A DNA stretch of 25,684 nt, taken from contig SFQZ01000037.1 in assembly GCA_004562915.1 (NCBI GenBank), positions 1 to 25,684 of the forward strand. The letters are read 5' to 3'. The stretch comes from a bacterium (GTDB lineage: Bacteria; Bacillota_A; Clostridia; Lachnospirales; Lachnospiraceae). Under the pieces are notes generated by a model. The model was not told the DNA's origin and ran no database searches. It saw only the letters and a program-made list of their open reading frames with translations. The translations under genes were made by a program, and so were the position numbers. Below, one piece after another: positions 14,621 through 22,556 of the stretch; positions within the stretch are counted from its first letter, which is position 1; each line of letters opens with the position of its first letter.

Positions 14621-14678
14621 AAAAGAGAAAAAGCCCAGTCCGAGACACCAGCACATCACTGGCGTCCCGAATAGGGCT
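14621..14678 (-). terminator. Strong intrinsic terminator of the nan operon
   Basis: Minus strand outer arms AGCCC / GGGCT enclose a second 11-pair stem, CGGGACGCCAG / CTGGTGTCTCG, with a 7-nt loop. It is followed by TTTTTCTCTTTT. It lies 32 nt after the last gene of the sialic acid operon and separates it from the MerR promoter. Confidence 0.9.
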
Positions 14679-14709
14679 ACGCTTATCTTAAACCAACATT
14701 CAGATCTTT

Positions 14710-15168
14710 TTATTCTTCTTTCCCAAGTGCTTCATGAATCTGCGGCAGATATTTCTCTACATCCATCAATAATACACAGACAAATAATACAACACTGATA
14801 ATCAGTCCCAACCATGAAAAATCAAATTTGATCGCATCGATGACTGCCTCTGACTGCATCATTTCCTTGGGATTATTGCCTGCAAACGCAAGAATCCATC
14901 CGGTGAGCGCACTTCCGAAACCGATACCGATCTTGGAACCTATAGACTGAGAAGATGCCAAAAGCCCCTCTGAACGAATTCCTGTCTTCCACTCTCCATA
15001 GTCACAGGCATCTGCAATCAGCGCATAAACACCGGCAAACATAGGACCTGCTCCAATCAACATAAAATTTCTTTTTGAAAATTTATTAGAAAACCAGGGC
15101 ATAAAAAATAAAACTATAATACCGGGAAGTTGTCCGATGGACATTAACTGAGTCAATTTGATGAGCAT
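14710..15168 (-). pseudogene. GPH-family sugar:cation symporter remnant (N-terminal and internal deletions)
   Basis: The 152-residue frame encodes only parts of a GPH (glycoside-pentoside-hexuronide) symporter, which is normally about 450 residues. It begins at the middle-loop region (MSIGQLPGIIVLFF, then KRNFMLIG) and jumps straight to the conserved late segment (GPMFAGVYALIADACDYGE, WKTGIRSEG) and the C-terminal helices. The whole first half is missing, and in addition about 50-60 residues (two helices) between MLIG and GPMF. Yet it has an ATG with AAGGGG 7 nt upstream and lies 22 nt after the sialidase stop, so it may still be translated. I read it as a decayed transporter of the nan operon, its job perhaps taken over by the ABC importer. 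Confidence 0.75.
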
Positions 15169-15190
15169 ATATTATCCCCTTGCCGCTTTG

Positions 15191-16525
15191 CTAATCAATT
15201 GCAGCTCCCGGTAAAATTTCCTCTATTGGTATCTTTTTATATACAACCCGGGAATACCCCACGCCCTGCGGCCTTCCCTGATAGCTCATACAGCTGTCTT
15301 CATATAACAGACCAATGGAACCATCCGATAATTCTGTCATACAGGAATATGCAAAAAATTCATCTTTTTCCAGACCATTGACTGCATAGGTATCAACGAG
15401 AGTCATATTGTTCTTCTCATCTAAAGTAAATATAAATATTTTTCCGTTCAACCGACCGGTCCATGTACCGACAACCGATGGACAGCATACAAAAACTGCT
15501 TCTTTTCCCTCTATTTTCTTTGAGTAATCAAGGGCAGAAACCATACAAAAAGAACAATTAGGCACTCCGGTATTGACGATTTTTATAATCTTGTAAGTAT
15601 CTCCGACAGATACAGCATCGGCATAGCAAATCGCATTTTGCAAGTTTCTGAAAAAGATCCGGATTGTCCCGTCATTTAGTTCGATCGGCTGACTTTCTGT
15701 GCCCGGAATATTGCCAAATCGTTTCCAGGTTTTTCCCTGATCCTTCGAAAAAATCACACTTGCATATACATCGTTATAACAGCAAAACAGCAATGTACCG
15801 TCAGAAGTCACAAGGCCTCTTCCTGGGCCGGTTCCATAAAATGTCTCTTCCTCTTTTTTTACTCCGAAAATCAAAGACGGCGAAGACCATGTTTTCCCAC
15901 CATCCTCAGATGTTGTCAGACAGAGATAACTTGTCGGATATGCTTGATATGGCATATCTTTATAGAATAAATTTCCTTTATATTCACCATTTTCTATCAT
16001 ATGAAACCATTCATCTACATAGTAATTTTCCACTTCTGTGCCATCGGGTTTCACAATCCTGTTTTCTTTTAAATAACAAGTATACTCGTCATTGCTTTTT
16101 TCTTTCACACGTAGATAACCATCTTCCGTAAATCCATTTCCATCTTTCAGATTTTTTCGAAAAGATGAATACCCTCCTGCAAATAAATCTACCAATAAAT
16201 ATAATTTATTCTCATCTGACGCGATTGCCGGATCCATAAGTGTAGAAGAATCCTCGTGATATATATTTCCATGATCCCCCAGATAATCAGCAAAAGTATA
16301 ATTCCAGGTCTTTCCCATATCCTCTGATTTGGAAACGATAATATCAATGCCGCCTCCATCTGCTTCCGCATCCCATCTTACATCTGCAGCCGCAACAACA
16401 GTTCCGTCACTTAATGTTATCATACAAGGAATTCGGAAATTTTTACTTCCCCCATTTCCAGCCATAATCGGCTGTCCATTCTTATTCATTCCATCTTTGG
16501 GTTTTGTTTTTTCGTAATATTTCAT
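15191..16525 (-). CDS. nanH: GH33 sialidase, NanI-like catalytic domain without signal peptide
   Basis: This 444-residue protein removes terminal sialic acid from glycans. It aligns by eye with the catalytic part of NanI/NanB-type sialidases: FRIP at 30-33, Asp-boxes at 67-74, 206-213 and 260-267, and a family insert domain at about 120-195. The arginine triad is R31, R293, R358; the nucleophile Tyr393 (FFAYSCM) with Glu277, and an acid/base Asp at 52 or 56, are all present. There is no signal peptide, CBM40 or anchor, so it should act in the cytoplasm on imported substrate. ATG 16525 has AGGGG 5 nt upstream; frames further upstream overlap the YhcH gene. Whether it hydrolyses or makes 2,7-anhydro-Neu5Ac is not clear from sequence. 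Confidence 0.9.
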   Translation of the reverse strand: MKYYEKTKPKDGMNKNGQPIMAGNGGSKNFRIPCMITLSDGTVVAAADVRWDAEADGGGIDIIVSKSEDMGKTWNYTFADYLGDHGNIYHEDSSTLMDPAIASDENKLYLLVDLFAGGYSSFRKNLKDGNGFTEDGYLRVKEKSNDEYTCYLKENRIVKPDGTEVENYYVDEWFHMIENGEYKGNLFYKDMPYQAYPTSYLCLTTSEDGGKTWSSPSLIFGVKKEEETFYGTGPGRGLVTSDGTLLFCCYNDVYASVIFSKDQGKTWKRFGNIPGTESQPIELNDGTIRIFFRNLQNAICYADAVSVGDTYKIIKIVNTGVPNCSFCMVSALDYSKKIEGKEAVFVCCPSVVGTWTGRLNGKIFIFTLDEKNNMTLVDTYAVNGLEKDEFFAYSCMTELSDGSIGLLYEDSCMSYQGRPQGVGYSRVVYKKIPIEEILPGAAID

Positions 16526-16566
16526 CTTTTCCCCTGTCTTTTCTATATATGATATTGTCACATTTT

Positions 16567-17037
16567 TTATCCTTCCGGCAAAATCCGTACTTTCCCTACT
16601 ATTTTTCTGACCTTTCCGCTGGAACCGGCATGACAACCCGGCGCATGAGCATCCTGCGGAAACAGTACAATGAAACTCCCCGCTTCCAGTCTGACCGCAA
16701 TCGTATCCTCATCGATATCAGCAAGAAGTAAATCTTTCTCAGCATTATAATTTATTCTGATGTTTCGCAACCGATCAACAGATTTAACATATATTGTCTC
16801 TACACCCTCTACGATATACATAACATCTATGTACTTACGATGTGCCTCCGCTGTGCCCTCTTCTCTGCTATGAGTCTGATACATTTCCAGATTCATATAC
16901 AAATTTTCTCCGTCTAAAGGAATTCTTCCGACGGGATAATTATCCGGCGTATAAATCGTTACAGCCTCCAAAACCCTGTCAACTCCGGAATTTATTCCCT
17001 GATACAGTTTTGCGTTTCCTATGGTATCTACTATCAT
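16567..17037 (-). CDS. YhcH/YjgK/YiaL-family protein, probable sialic acid anomerase (NanQ-like)
   Basis: A 156-residue single-domain cupin-like protein with the family landmarks EAHRKYIDVMYIVEG (metal-ligand His region, about residues 65-80) and FPQDAHAPG near residue 130, plus the closing VRKIVGKVRI strand. In E. coli the paralogue in the nan operon (YhcH/NanQ) speeds conversion between anomers of N-acetylneuraminate, which helps the lyase because sialidases release the alpha form. The position here directly before a sialidase and in the same operon as nanA fits that role. ATG 17037 has GAGGAG 8 nt upstream. A 13-bp hairpin separates it from the binding-protein gene. Confidence 0.85.
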   Translation of the reverse strand: MIVDTIGNAKLYQGINSGVDRVLEAVTIYTPDNYPVGRIPLDGENLYMNLEMYQTHSREEGTAEAHRKYIDVMYIVEGVETIYVKSVDRLRNIRINYNAEKDLLLADIDEDTIAVRLEAGSFIVLFPQDAHAPGCHAGSSGKVRKIVGKVRILPEG

Positions 17038-17061
17038 CTCAATTACTCCTCAATTTTGATG

Positions 17062-17097
17062 AAAATTTACGCCTTGTAATATACTACAAGGCGCAAA
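17062..17097 (-). terminator. Intercistronic hairpin, partial terminator or mRNA-end stabiliser
   Basis: Minus strand arms TTTGCGCCTTGTA and TACAAGGCGTAAA form 13 pairs with one G-U and a 6-nt loop, followed by four Ts. It lies 10 nt after the binding-protein stop and 25 nt before the YhcH start. Such hairpins inside transporter operons usually let the binding protein be made in excess over downstream genes. Confidence 0.75.
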
Positions 17098-17107
17098 TTG
17101 ATCAATA

Positions 17108-18736
17108 TTATTTTCCGGCAATCATATCTTCTAGTGGTTCAACTTTATCCAGTTCGCTCATCATTTCGTTATATCCCAATCGATCAAGTTCTTCCAGATA
17201 ATCGTTCCAGGTAGCATCCACGTCAATCTGACCGAGAACTGACTGGGCAATATAATTCTTTACATATGCCTCAATATCTGTATTGACTTCTGTCTTAATC
17301 GCAGCAAAATCCGTTTCATTTGCAATGTCTTCTTTATATTGAACACCCTGCCATTTCATCCAGATTCCATCCTGATTTGCGGACCAATACTTACCGCCTG
17401 CTGCAAAGACTTCTTCTTCACCAGTCCACTGAGTGACTTTCTCATCCTGTCCATGCTGGCTGAAAGTCCATGTTCCCTTTTCACCGGATGCAAGCGTATT
17501 GATTTTAACAGGTTTTCCATCTTCGCCCCATTCCCAGTCAACACCTTCTTCTCCATAGAAGAGGGATGCTTTGAAGGAATCGTCTCCATTACCAAAGATC
17601 GCATATTCTACAAACTGAAGGATTCTGGCCAGTTTCTCATCATCCACGTTGGCATTTACATAGAAATAACCATAAGCCGGAGAAGAGTTGGTCACTGTCT
17701 GCACTTCTCCACCGTCCGGTTTAATACCAGGTGTAAGCAGGATCGTTGCTTCCGGATCCGCGCTCAGCAATGTTAACGGAGGTCTGTCAGATGCCCATGA
17801 ATTCAGGGAATTGGTGGATGTGATCCAGTATCCGGCTTTTCCGGTATTTACTTTATCCCAGGAAAGCTTTCTGTTATCTTCGATAATTTCCGGATCGATC
17901 AGTCCATTTTTATAGATTTCCGCAAAGCCTTTCAGATATTCCTTAAATTCATCCATTACATAATACTGTTCTGCTTCGCCATTTACTTCATTTACACCGT
18001 TGTGGAATCCGTATGCAGAATAGAATACACTCTGCTGTAAGTTCGGAGCAGTTACACCATAAGTATTTTTTTGTCCATCCCCATCTGGATCCTGATTGAC
18101 AAACGCATCCATAATTTCGATAAATTTACTGAGCTCAATACCATCCGAAGCAGCGTATACTCTGTCAGCAACCTGCTCAACTTCCACCCCGAGATCGATT
18201 CCCAAATTCTGAATCCAGTCGTATCTGTAATAATCATTTGGAAGGTAATAATCTACAAACTGCAAAGTAATACCTCTCAGACATGTAAATTCTTCCGGAT
18301 TCTCGGGATCCAGTACGTAATCATAGAGCAACGGATTTTCATCAAAATATTTTATAAAAGAAGGTGCGTATTCTTTCACCATGGATACAGGAATGTTTCT
18401 GATCAGTTCCTGATCCTGCATAAAAGCCACCTCTTTATCACACCACATACAGTCGGGCATCTGGCCGGTTGCAAGCAAAGAATCTAAATTACTGTTGTCT
18501 GTTGTTACAACCTCAAGCTCAATGTTCAGAGCATCTTCCAACATATTTTCCACGTAGCTTTCATCTTCATACGTATCATCAGACCAATAGCCCGTATAAG
18601 TAATCTCATAAAAATCTTCAAGATTGCCATCTGCCGAACCATCTGACGCAGCAGTGGATCCTTTTCCACAGCCGGACAGTACTGTCATAGCAAGCATCGT
18701 AGTCGTCAGGAATAAACTTACTACTCTTCTCTTCAT
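17108..18736 (-). CDS. Extracellular solute-binding lipoprotein of a carbohydrate ABC importer (LplA/YtcQ type)
   Basis: A 542-residue secreted binding protein. It has a lipoprotein signal peptide with a lipobox ending LSGC (Cys23), then a Ser/Ala/Gly-rich linker. The mature part shows features of family-1 LplA-like proteins: an early TDNSNLDSLLATGQMPDCMW segment, a Ca-binding-type loop DPDGDGQKN at 216-224 and YGVTAPN after it. It should capture a sugar or glycan at the membrane and deliver it to the two permeases encoded upstream. Context (nan genes, two sialidase-like proteins) points to sialic acid or a sialylated oligosaccharide as ligand, but that is inferred. ATG 18736 has AAGGAG 6 nt upstream. 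Confidence 0.9.
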   Translation of the reverse strand: MKRRVVSLFLTTTMLAMTVLSGCGKGSTAASDGSADGNLEDFYEITYTGYWSDDTYEDESYVENMLEDALNIELEVVTTDNSNLDSLLATGQMPDCMWCDKEVAFMQDQELIRNIPVSMVKEYAPSFIKYFDENPLLYDYVLDPENPEEFTCLRGITLQFVDYYLPNDYYRYDWIQNLGIDLGVEVEQVADRVYAASDGIELSKFIEIMDAFVNQDPDGDGQKNTYGVTAPNLQQSVFYSAYGFHNGVNEVNGEAEQYYVMDEFKEYLKGFAEIYKNGLIDPEIIEDNRKLSWDKVNTGKAGYWITSTNSLNSWASDRPPLTLLSADPEATILLTPGIKPDGGEVQTVTNSSPAYGYFYVNANVDDEKLARILQFVEYAIFGNGDDSFKASLFYGEEGVDWEWGEDGKPVKINTLASGEKGTWTFSQHGQDEKVTQWTGEEEVFAAGGKYWSANQDGIWMKWQGVQYKEDIANETDFAAIKTEVNTDIEAYVKNYIAQSVLGQIDVDATWNDYLEELDRLGYNEMMSELDKVEPLEDMIAGK

Positions 18737-18770
18737 ATTATTCTCCTTTTTAATTTAGAAATATAATTTC

Positions 18771-18799
18771 ATTATAAAAATCACTCACTTCTTCAAAAA
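18771..18799 (-). promoter_or_regulatory. Possible internal promoter before the binding-protein gene
   Basis: A perfect TATAAT (18776-18771) stands about 40 nt before the ATG, but the -35 position 17 bp upstream is only TTTTTG. The 117-nt gap here is the largest in the operon. A weak internal promoter would add to binding-protein expression; the evidence is thin. Confidence 0.3.
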
Positions 18800-18853
18800 T
18801 ACCATGGTTAAAAGCTTACTTTTTGATTAGAGAACAATTTTTATGTTACCGTA

Positions 18854-19975
18854 TTATTTCACAGGAAACAGCTCTTTAAGCGTTTCCTGCTGAATGCCTC
18901 GCAGTCTTGTCTTTGCCAGACAGGATCTTTCTTCTGCCCCTCCGGCACAATAAGAAAGCAGCATTTTATCATTTGTAAAATAAATTGCACAATAGCAATA
19001 CCCACATGTTTCATCATCTTCAAAAGCCACCGGTTCTGAAAAGGTTTTTCCATTGTCATCACTGACTGCAATCACAAAAGGGGTTCTTCCTCCGGTAAAA
19101 TAGCCCGTCTGCTGTCTGCCATTATATTCCGGTATCGGATTCCAGATGGCATAAATCCTTCCGGAAGCATCTCTTTTCATGGACAGAGGACTGTTGGGGG
19201 AGGTAAAGCGGGAAGGTTGTGGAGGTGTCCAATGTTCTCCGTTATCCAAAGAGAACATTTCATATTGACGACCCAACTCAGTCCTCGCCCATGCCCAGAG
19301 AATTCCGTCTGACAATTCAATCAGACCGGGTTCTTGTAATCCGGCGTTATTATAAGAATGATAAGGTATAGAACACTTATCCGCTGACTGCCTCCATGTA
19401 TATCCGTCATCATCAGAATAGAAAAATACCACTTCTGATCGACTGTCAAAGTATTCCCTGCCACTATCCGGCCTGTCACTCCATCCGGCTGCATGTCTTG
19501 CAGCCGGAATTATAATTCTTCCATCGGAAAGTCGGATAACCCGGTCATTGTTAACAACGAAGAAACCTTCACAAGGTGTACAAAGTACTCTTTCACTCCA
19601 TGTGTGACCGCCATCGGAGGAACGCTTCAAAAACATTTGAAGCAACGTATAGGTCGTTCTCACCAGATAAAATAAACCGATATCTCCATTTCCCATCTCA
19701 ACCAGAGAGAGGGACATTACATTTACGCCACCTTCACCCTCACAGGTAGTGACCGTCTGTTCATCAACAAATGTATCTCCACCGTCTGTTGACCGTAAAA
19801 GTGTCAAATCAGAAGTTGCATAATCCGCACTGCTATCACCCTTAAATTTACTATAGATAAAAATAATTTGTCCGTCCGTAAGCTGCAGAAACGCTCCTTC
19901 ACTGTTTCTTGGATTGCTTTTTTTTAAATCAGGCGGCAAATCCAGAATAATATTTCCAAGTTGTTCTTTTCTCAT
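18854..19975 (-). CDS. Sialidase-like BNR/Asp-box six-bladed propeller protein, cytoplasmic
   Basis: A 373-residue protein with five Asp-box-like repeats (RSTDGGDTF, RSSDGGHTW, YSDDDGYTW, SLDNGEHW, VSDDNGKTF), spaced as in a six-bladed sialidase propeller. It belongs to the exo-alpha-sialidase-like group beginning NPRNSEGAFLQLTDG, which lacks a canonical FRIP; Arg23 in NPRNSEG stands in its place. It also has the conserved QEPGLIELSDG and ARTELG segments. No signal peptide. It could cleave a sialic acid linkage different from the other sialidase, or act on another sugar; activity is not proved for this subgroup. ATG 19975 lies 6 nt after the permease stop, so expression is tightly coupled to the importer. 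Confidence 0.8.
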   Translation of the reverse strand: MRKEQLGNIILDLPPDLKKSNPRNSEGAFLQLTDGQIIFIYSKFKGDSSADYATSDLTLLRSTDGGDTFVDEQTVTTCEGEGGVNVMSLSLVEMGNGDIGLFYLVRTTYTLLQMFLKRSSDGGHTWSERVLCTPCEGFFVVNNDRVIRLSDGRIIIPAARHAAGWSDRPDSGREYFDSRSEVVFFYSDDDGYTWRQSADKCSIPYHSYNNAGLQEPGLIELSDGILWAWARTELGRQYEMFSLDNGEHWTPPQPSRFTSPNSPLSMKRDASGRIYAIWNPIPEYNGRQQTGYFTGGRTPFVIAVSDDNGKTFSEPVAFEDDETCGYCYCAIYFTNDKMLLSYCAGGAEERSCLAKTRLRGIQQETLKELFPVK

Positions 19976-19981
19976 CTGACC

Positions 19982-20905
19982 CTAACCTTTCACAGCTCCC
20001 ACCATAATACCTTTTACAAAATACTTCTGTATGAACGGATATACACAGACAATCGGAAGTACTACAATAACGGTTATGGCTGCTTTCACAGTATCTTCAC
20101 TGGCGTCTACGGTTACACCCATAGCATCTACACCGGATACTCCGGAAGAACCGGACGTATTCAGTCGTTCCAGCATACGCCGGAGCATATACTGCAGAGT
20201 CAGCAATTTTGAATTCTGCGAAGTGTACATCATGTTATCAAACCATGCATTCCACTGCCCTACCAACTGCCAGAGGGCCACTGTGGCAAGAACCGGTTTT
20301 GACAACGGAAGAATGATGCTTCTGAAAATCTTAAACTGAGAAGCTCCATCTATACTTGCAGACTCTTCCATACTTTTATCAATAGAATAAAAATAATTAC
20401 GTACAATAATGCAATTGAAAATCGAAAAACTGGTAGGTAGTACATATACCCAGAAACTGTTTGTCAAACCCAGATTTTTTATATTAATATAAGCAGGAAT
20501 AATACCTGCATTCATAAACATAGGAATTAATAAATATGTCTGTATCAAATTTCTGAACGGCATCTTGGGCCTTGTCAACGCATATGCCGCCAGAGAAACG
20601 ACGCAGAGATGAATTACCGTACCGACAGCAGTTCTTGCAACAGACATAAACACTGCTCCGAACAATCCTTCGTTTTCCATACAATACTCATATGCATCTA
20701 ACGTGACTTTCTTTGGAATCAGATTCAGACTCATATAGGAAATATCCTGAGGTCTGGATAATGACCTTACGATTACATCCCACAATGGAAAGAGTATGGT
20801 AATACAAAACGCAATCATAAACAAAGCGTTGCAAACATCGAAAACTTTACTTGAAGTTGACTTTTTAAGATAACTCATTGGTACCTGTTCTTTTTCACGT
20901 TTCAT
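19982..20905 (-). CDS. Carbohydrate ABC transporter permease (LplC/YtcP, MalG-like)
   Basis: A 307-residue inner-membrane permease of the CUT1 type with six predicted helices. The ATPase-docking EAA loop is clear: EESASIDGASQFKIFRSIIL at about residue 182. The C-terminus ends FIQKYFVKGIMVGAVKG, the usual ending of LplC-type permeases. It works with the preceding permease and the lipoprotein binding protein. No ATPase gene is present in the operon. ATG 20905 has GGGGGAG 5 nt upstream and lies 18 nt after the other permease. Confidence 0.93.
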   Translation of the reverse strand: MKREKEQVPMSYLKKSTSSKVFDVCNALFMIAFCITILFPLWDVIVRSLSRPQDISYMSLNLIPKKVTLDAYEYCMENEGLFGAVFMSVARTAVGTVIHLCVVSLAAYALTRPKMPFRNLIQTYLLIPMFMNAGIIPAYINIKNLGLTNSFWVYVLPTSFSIFNCIIVRNYFYSIDKSMEESASIDGASQFKIFRSIILPLSKPVLATVALWQLVGQWNAWFDNMMYTSQNSKLLTLQYMLRRMLERLNTSGSSGVSGVDAMGVTVDASEDTVKAAITVIVVLPIVCVYPFIQKYFVKGIMVGAVKG

Positions 20906-20923
20906 TTGCTCTCCCCCTCCTTA

Positions 20924-21853
20924 CTAAATAACCCTGTATTCCGGATTCGCCTTACGGGCAAACCAGTTACTCAGTAATACAAGCGTCAGACTGACTACAT
21001 TCTGGAACAAACCGACTGCCGTAGAATAATCAAACTGTGCATCTACCATACCTTTACGGTATACAAATGTAGAAATTACATCTGCGGTCTGATACGTAGC
21101 ATCATTGTATAAGTTGAAAATAGGATCGAAACCTACTGTGATGATCGTTCCTATATTCAAAATCAACATAACGCATATGGTCGGCAGCATAGCCGGCAAC
21201 GTTACATAAAGAATTTTCTGGAACCGATTCGCACCGTCAATGGATACCGCTTCATACTGTTCCGTATCGATTCCTGAAATTACCGCCAGATACACAACGA
21301 TACTATATCCTGTTTCCTTCCATAGATTTACGATCAGATAAATCGGGACAAACATATTCGGCTGCGCCATAAAGTAAACACTTTTATCCAATATACCCAG
21401 ATTTACCAGAATCGTATTCACAATACCGCTTGAAGGAGAAAGAATCTGGTATGCAAAGGTACCTACTACTACCCAAGATAAAAAGTGTGGAAGGTAGGTA
21501 ACAGTCTGTACCACTTTCTTGAATTTAGTGTTCAGAATTTCATTTACAAGAATCGTAAAAATAATGGTTACCGGGAATGTTGTCAGCAGGGTAGAGATAC
21601 CGATAATCAATGTATTTTTCAGTACTCTGTAAAAGTTTGGATCTGAAAACAGTTTTCGAAAATGCTCCAGTCCAACCCATTCACTGCCCATAATTCCTCT
21701 TGCCATCTTAAAATCCTTAAATGCAATCAGAATTCCCCAAAATGGCATATAACTAAAAAGGAACACCATAACTACTGCAGGAAGCAAAAACAAATAAAAC
21801 ATACGATGTTTTTTCAACATTTTGAAAAACTCTGATCTTCTTTCTTTCGTCAT
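20924..21853 (-). CDS. Carbohydrate ABC transporter permease (LplB, MalF-like)
   Basis: A 309-residue six-helix permease. It has the family N-terminus (FYLFLLPAVVMVFLFSYMPFWG, then AFKDF) and an EAA loop at about residue 207 (YEAVSIDGANRFQKILYVTL), and it ends NPEYRVI-like in the typical LplB manner. It forms the heterodimer channel with the next gene product. ATG 21853 has AGGTG 6-7 nt upstream. It lies 18 nt after nanE, so uptake is transcribed together with catabolism. Confidence 0.93.
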   Translation of the reverse strand: MTKERRSEFFKMLKKHRMFYLFLLPAVVMVFLFSYMPFWGILIAFKDFKMARGIMGSEWVGLEHFRKLFSDPNFYRVLKNTLIIGISTLLTTFPVTIIFTILVNEILNTKFKKVVQTVTYLPHFLSWVVVGTFAYQILSPSSGIVNTILVNLGILDKSVYFMAQPNMFVPIYLIVNLWKETGYSIVVYLAVISGIDTEQYEAVSIDGANRFQKILYVTLPAMLPTICVMLILNIGTIITVGFDPIFNLYNDATYQTADVISTFVYRKGMVDAQFDYSTAVGLFQNVVSLTLVLLSNWFARKANPEYRVI

Positions 21854-21871
21854 ATAATCACCTACGCTTTC

Positions 21872-22555
21872 TTAAAGAGCATCTACAAATTTCTTAGTAA
21901 TCAGCTGGGGCCTGGTGATTGCTGATCCAACTACCACACAAAACGCACCGAGTTCAATTACTCTTTTAATCTTTTCCGGAGTGTTTATATTTCCTTCCGC
22001 AATGATTCTGTTTTTTACCTTTGAATGGATCACTCTTAGTATTTCAAAATCATTTGCCTCGATTTTGTCATTCTTACTTTGATCTGTATAACCCACCATA
22101 GTAGTCCCGATAAAATCGAATCCCAACTCATCTGCATGTACAGCCTCTTCTACTGTAGAACAATCTGCCATCAAAAGCTGATTTGGATATTTGGCTTTTA
22201 TGCTGTGAAAAAATTCATCTAAAGTGATATTTCCCGGACGCAATGCACCTGTCGCGTCTACAGCAATAATTTCGGGTGCAACTTCCATCAATTCATCTAC
22301 TTCTTTCATGGTTGGAGTAATATAAACTTTGCTTCCTTCATAATTACGTTTCACAATTCCGATAATGGGCAAATCTACATTTGCCTGAATTTCTTTAATG
22401 TCCTCTTTCGTATTGGCTCTTATCCCCATAGCTCCGCCTTCTTTTGCAGCCAGCGCCATTCGTCCCATAATGAAAGAAGAATGTAACGGTTCATTTTCCA
22501 AAGCCTGACAGGACACGATCAATTTTCCCTTTAATGCTTCCACTTTTTCGATCAT
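21872..22555 (-). CDS. nanE: N-acetylmannosamine-6-phosphate 2-epimerase NanE
   Basis: NanE converts ManNAc-6-P to GlcNAc-6-P, the third step of sialic acid use. The 227-residue TIM-barrel protein matches the family: KLIVSCQALENEPLHSS at the start, the catalytic Lys in IIGIVKR (K69), AVDATG (Asp), AEGNINTPEKI (catalytic Glu) and the phosphate-binding end VVVGSAITRPQLIT. The open frame extends to 22660, but ATG 22555 has AAGGAGG 6-8 nt upstream within the rpiR stop region and matches family length, so it is the start. Confidence 0.96.
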   Translation of the reverse strand: MIEKVEALKGKLIVSCQALENEPLHSSFIMGRMALAAKEGGAMGIRANTKEDIKEIQANVDLPIIGIVKRNYEGSKVYITPTMKEVDELMEVAPEIIAVDATGALRPGNITLDEFFHSIKAKYPNQLLMADCSTVEEAVHADELGFDFIGTTMVGYTDQSKNDKIEANDFEILRVIHSKVKNRIIAEGNINTPEKIKRVIELGAFCVVVGSAITRPQLITKKFVDAL

Positions 22556-22556
22556 C

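Noticed and set aside
14535..14798. Plus-strand 87-codon frame opposite the nan terminator
   Set aside because: It is antisense to a terminator and a transporter remnant, with no ribosome binding site or recognisable content.
18864..18887. Hairpin GGAAAC/GTTTCC at the end of the second sialidase-like gene
   Set aside because: It is short, partly within the coding end, and has no T-run, so it is not a terminator.
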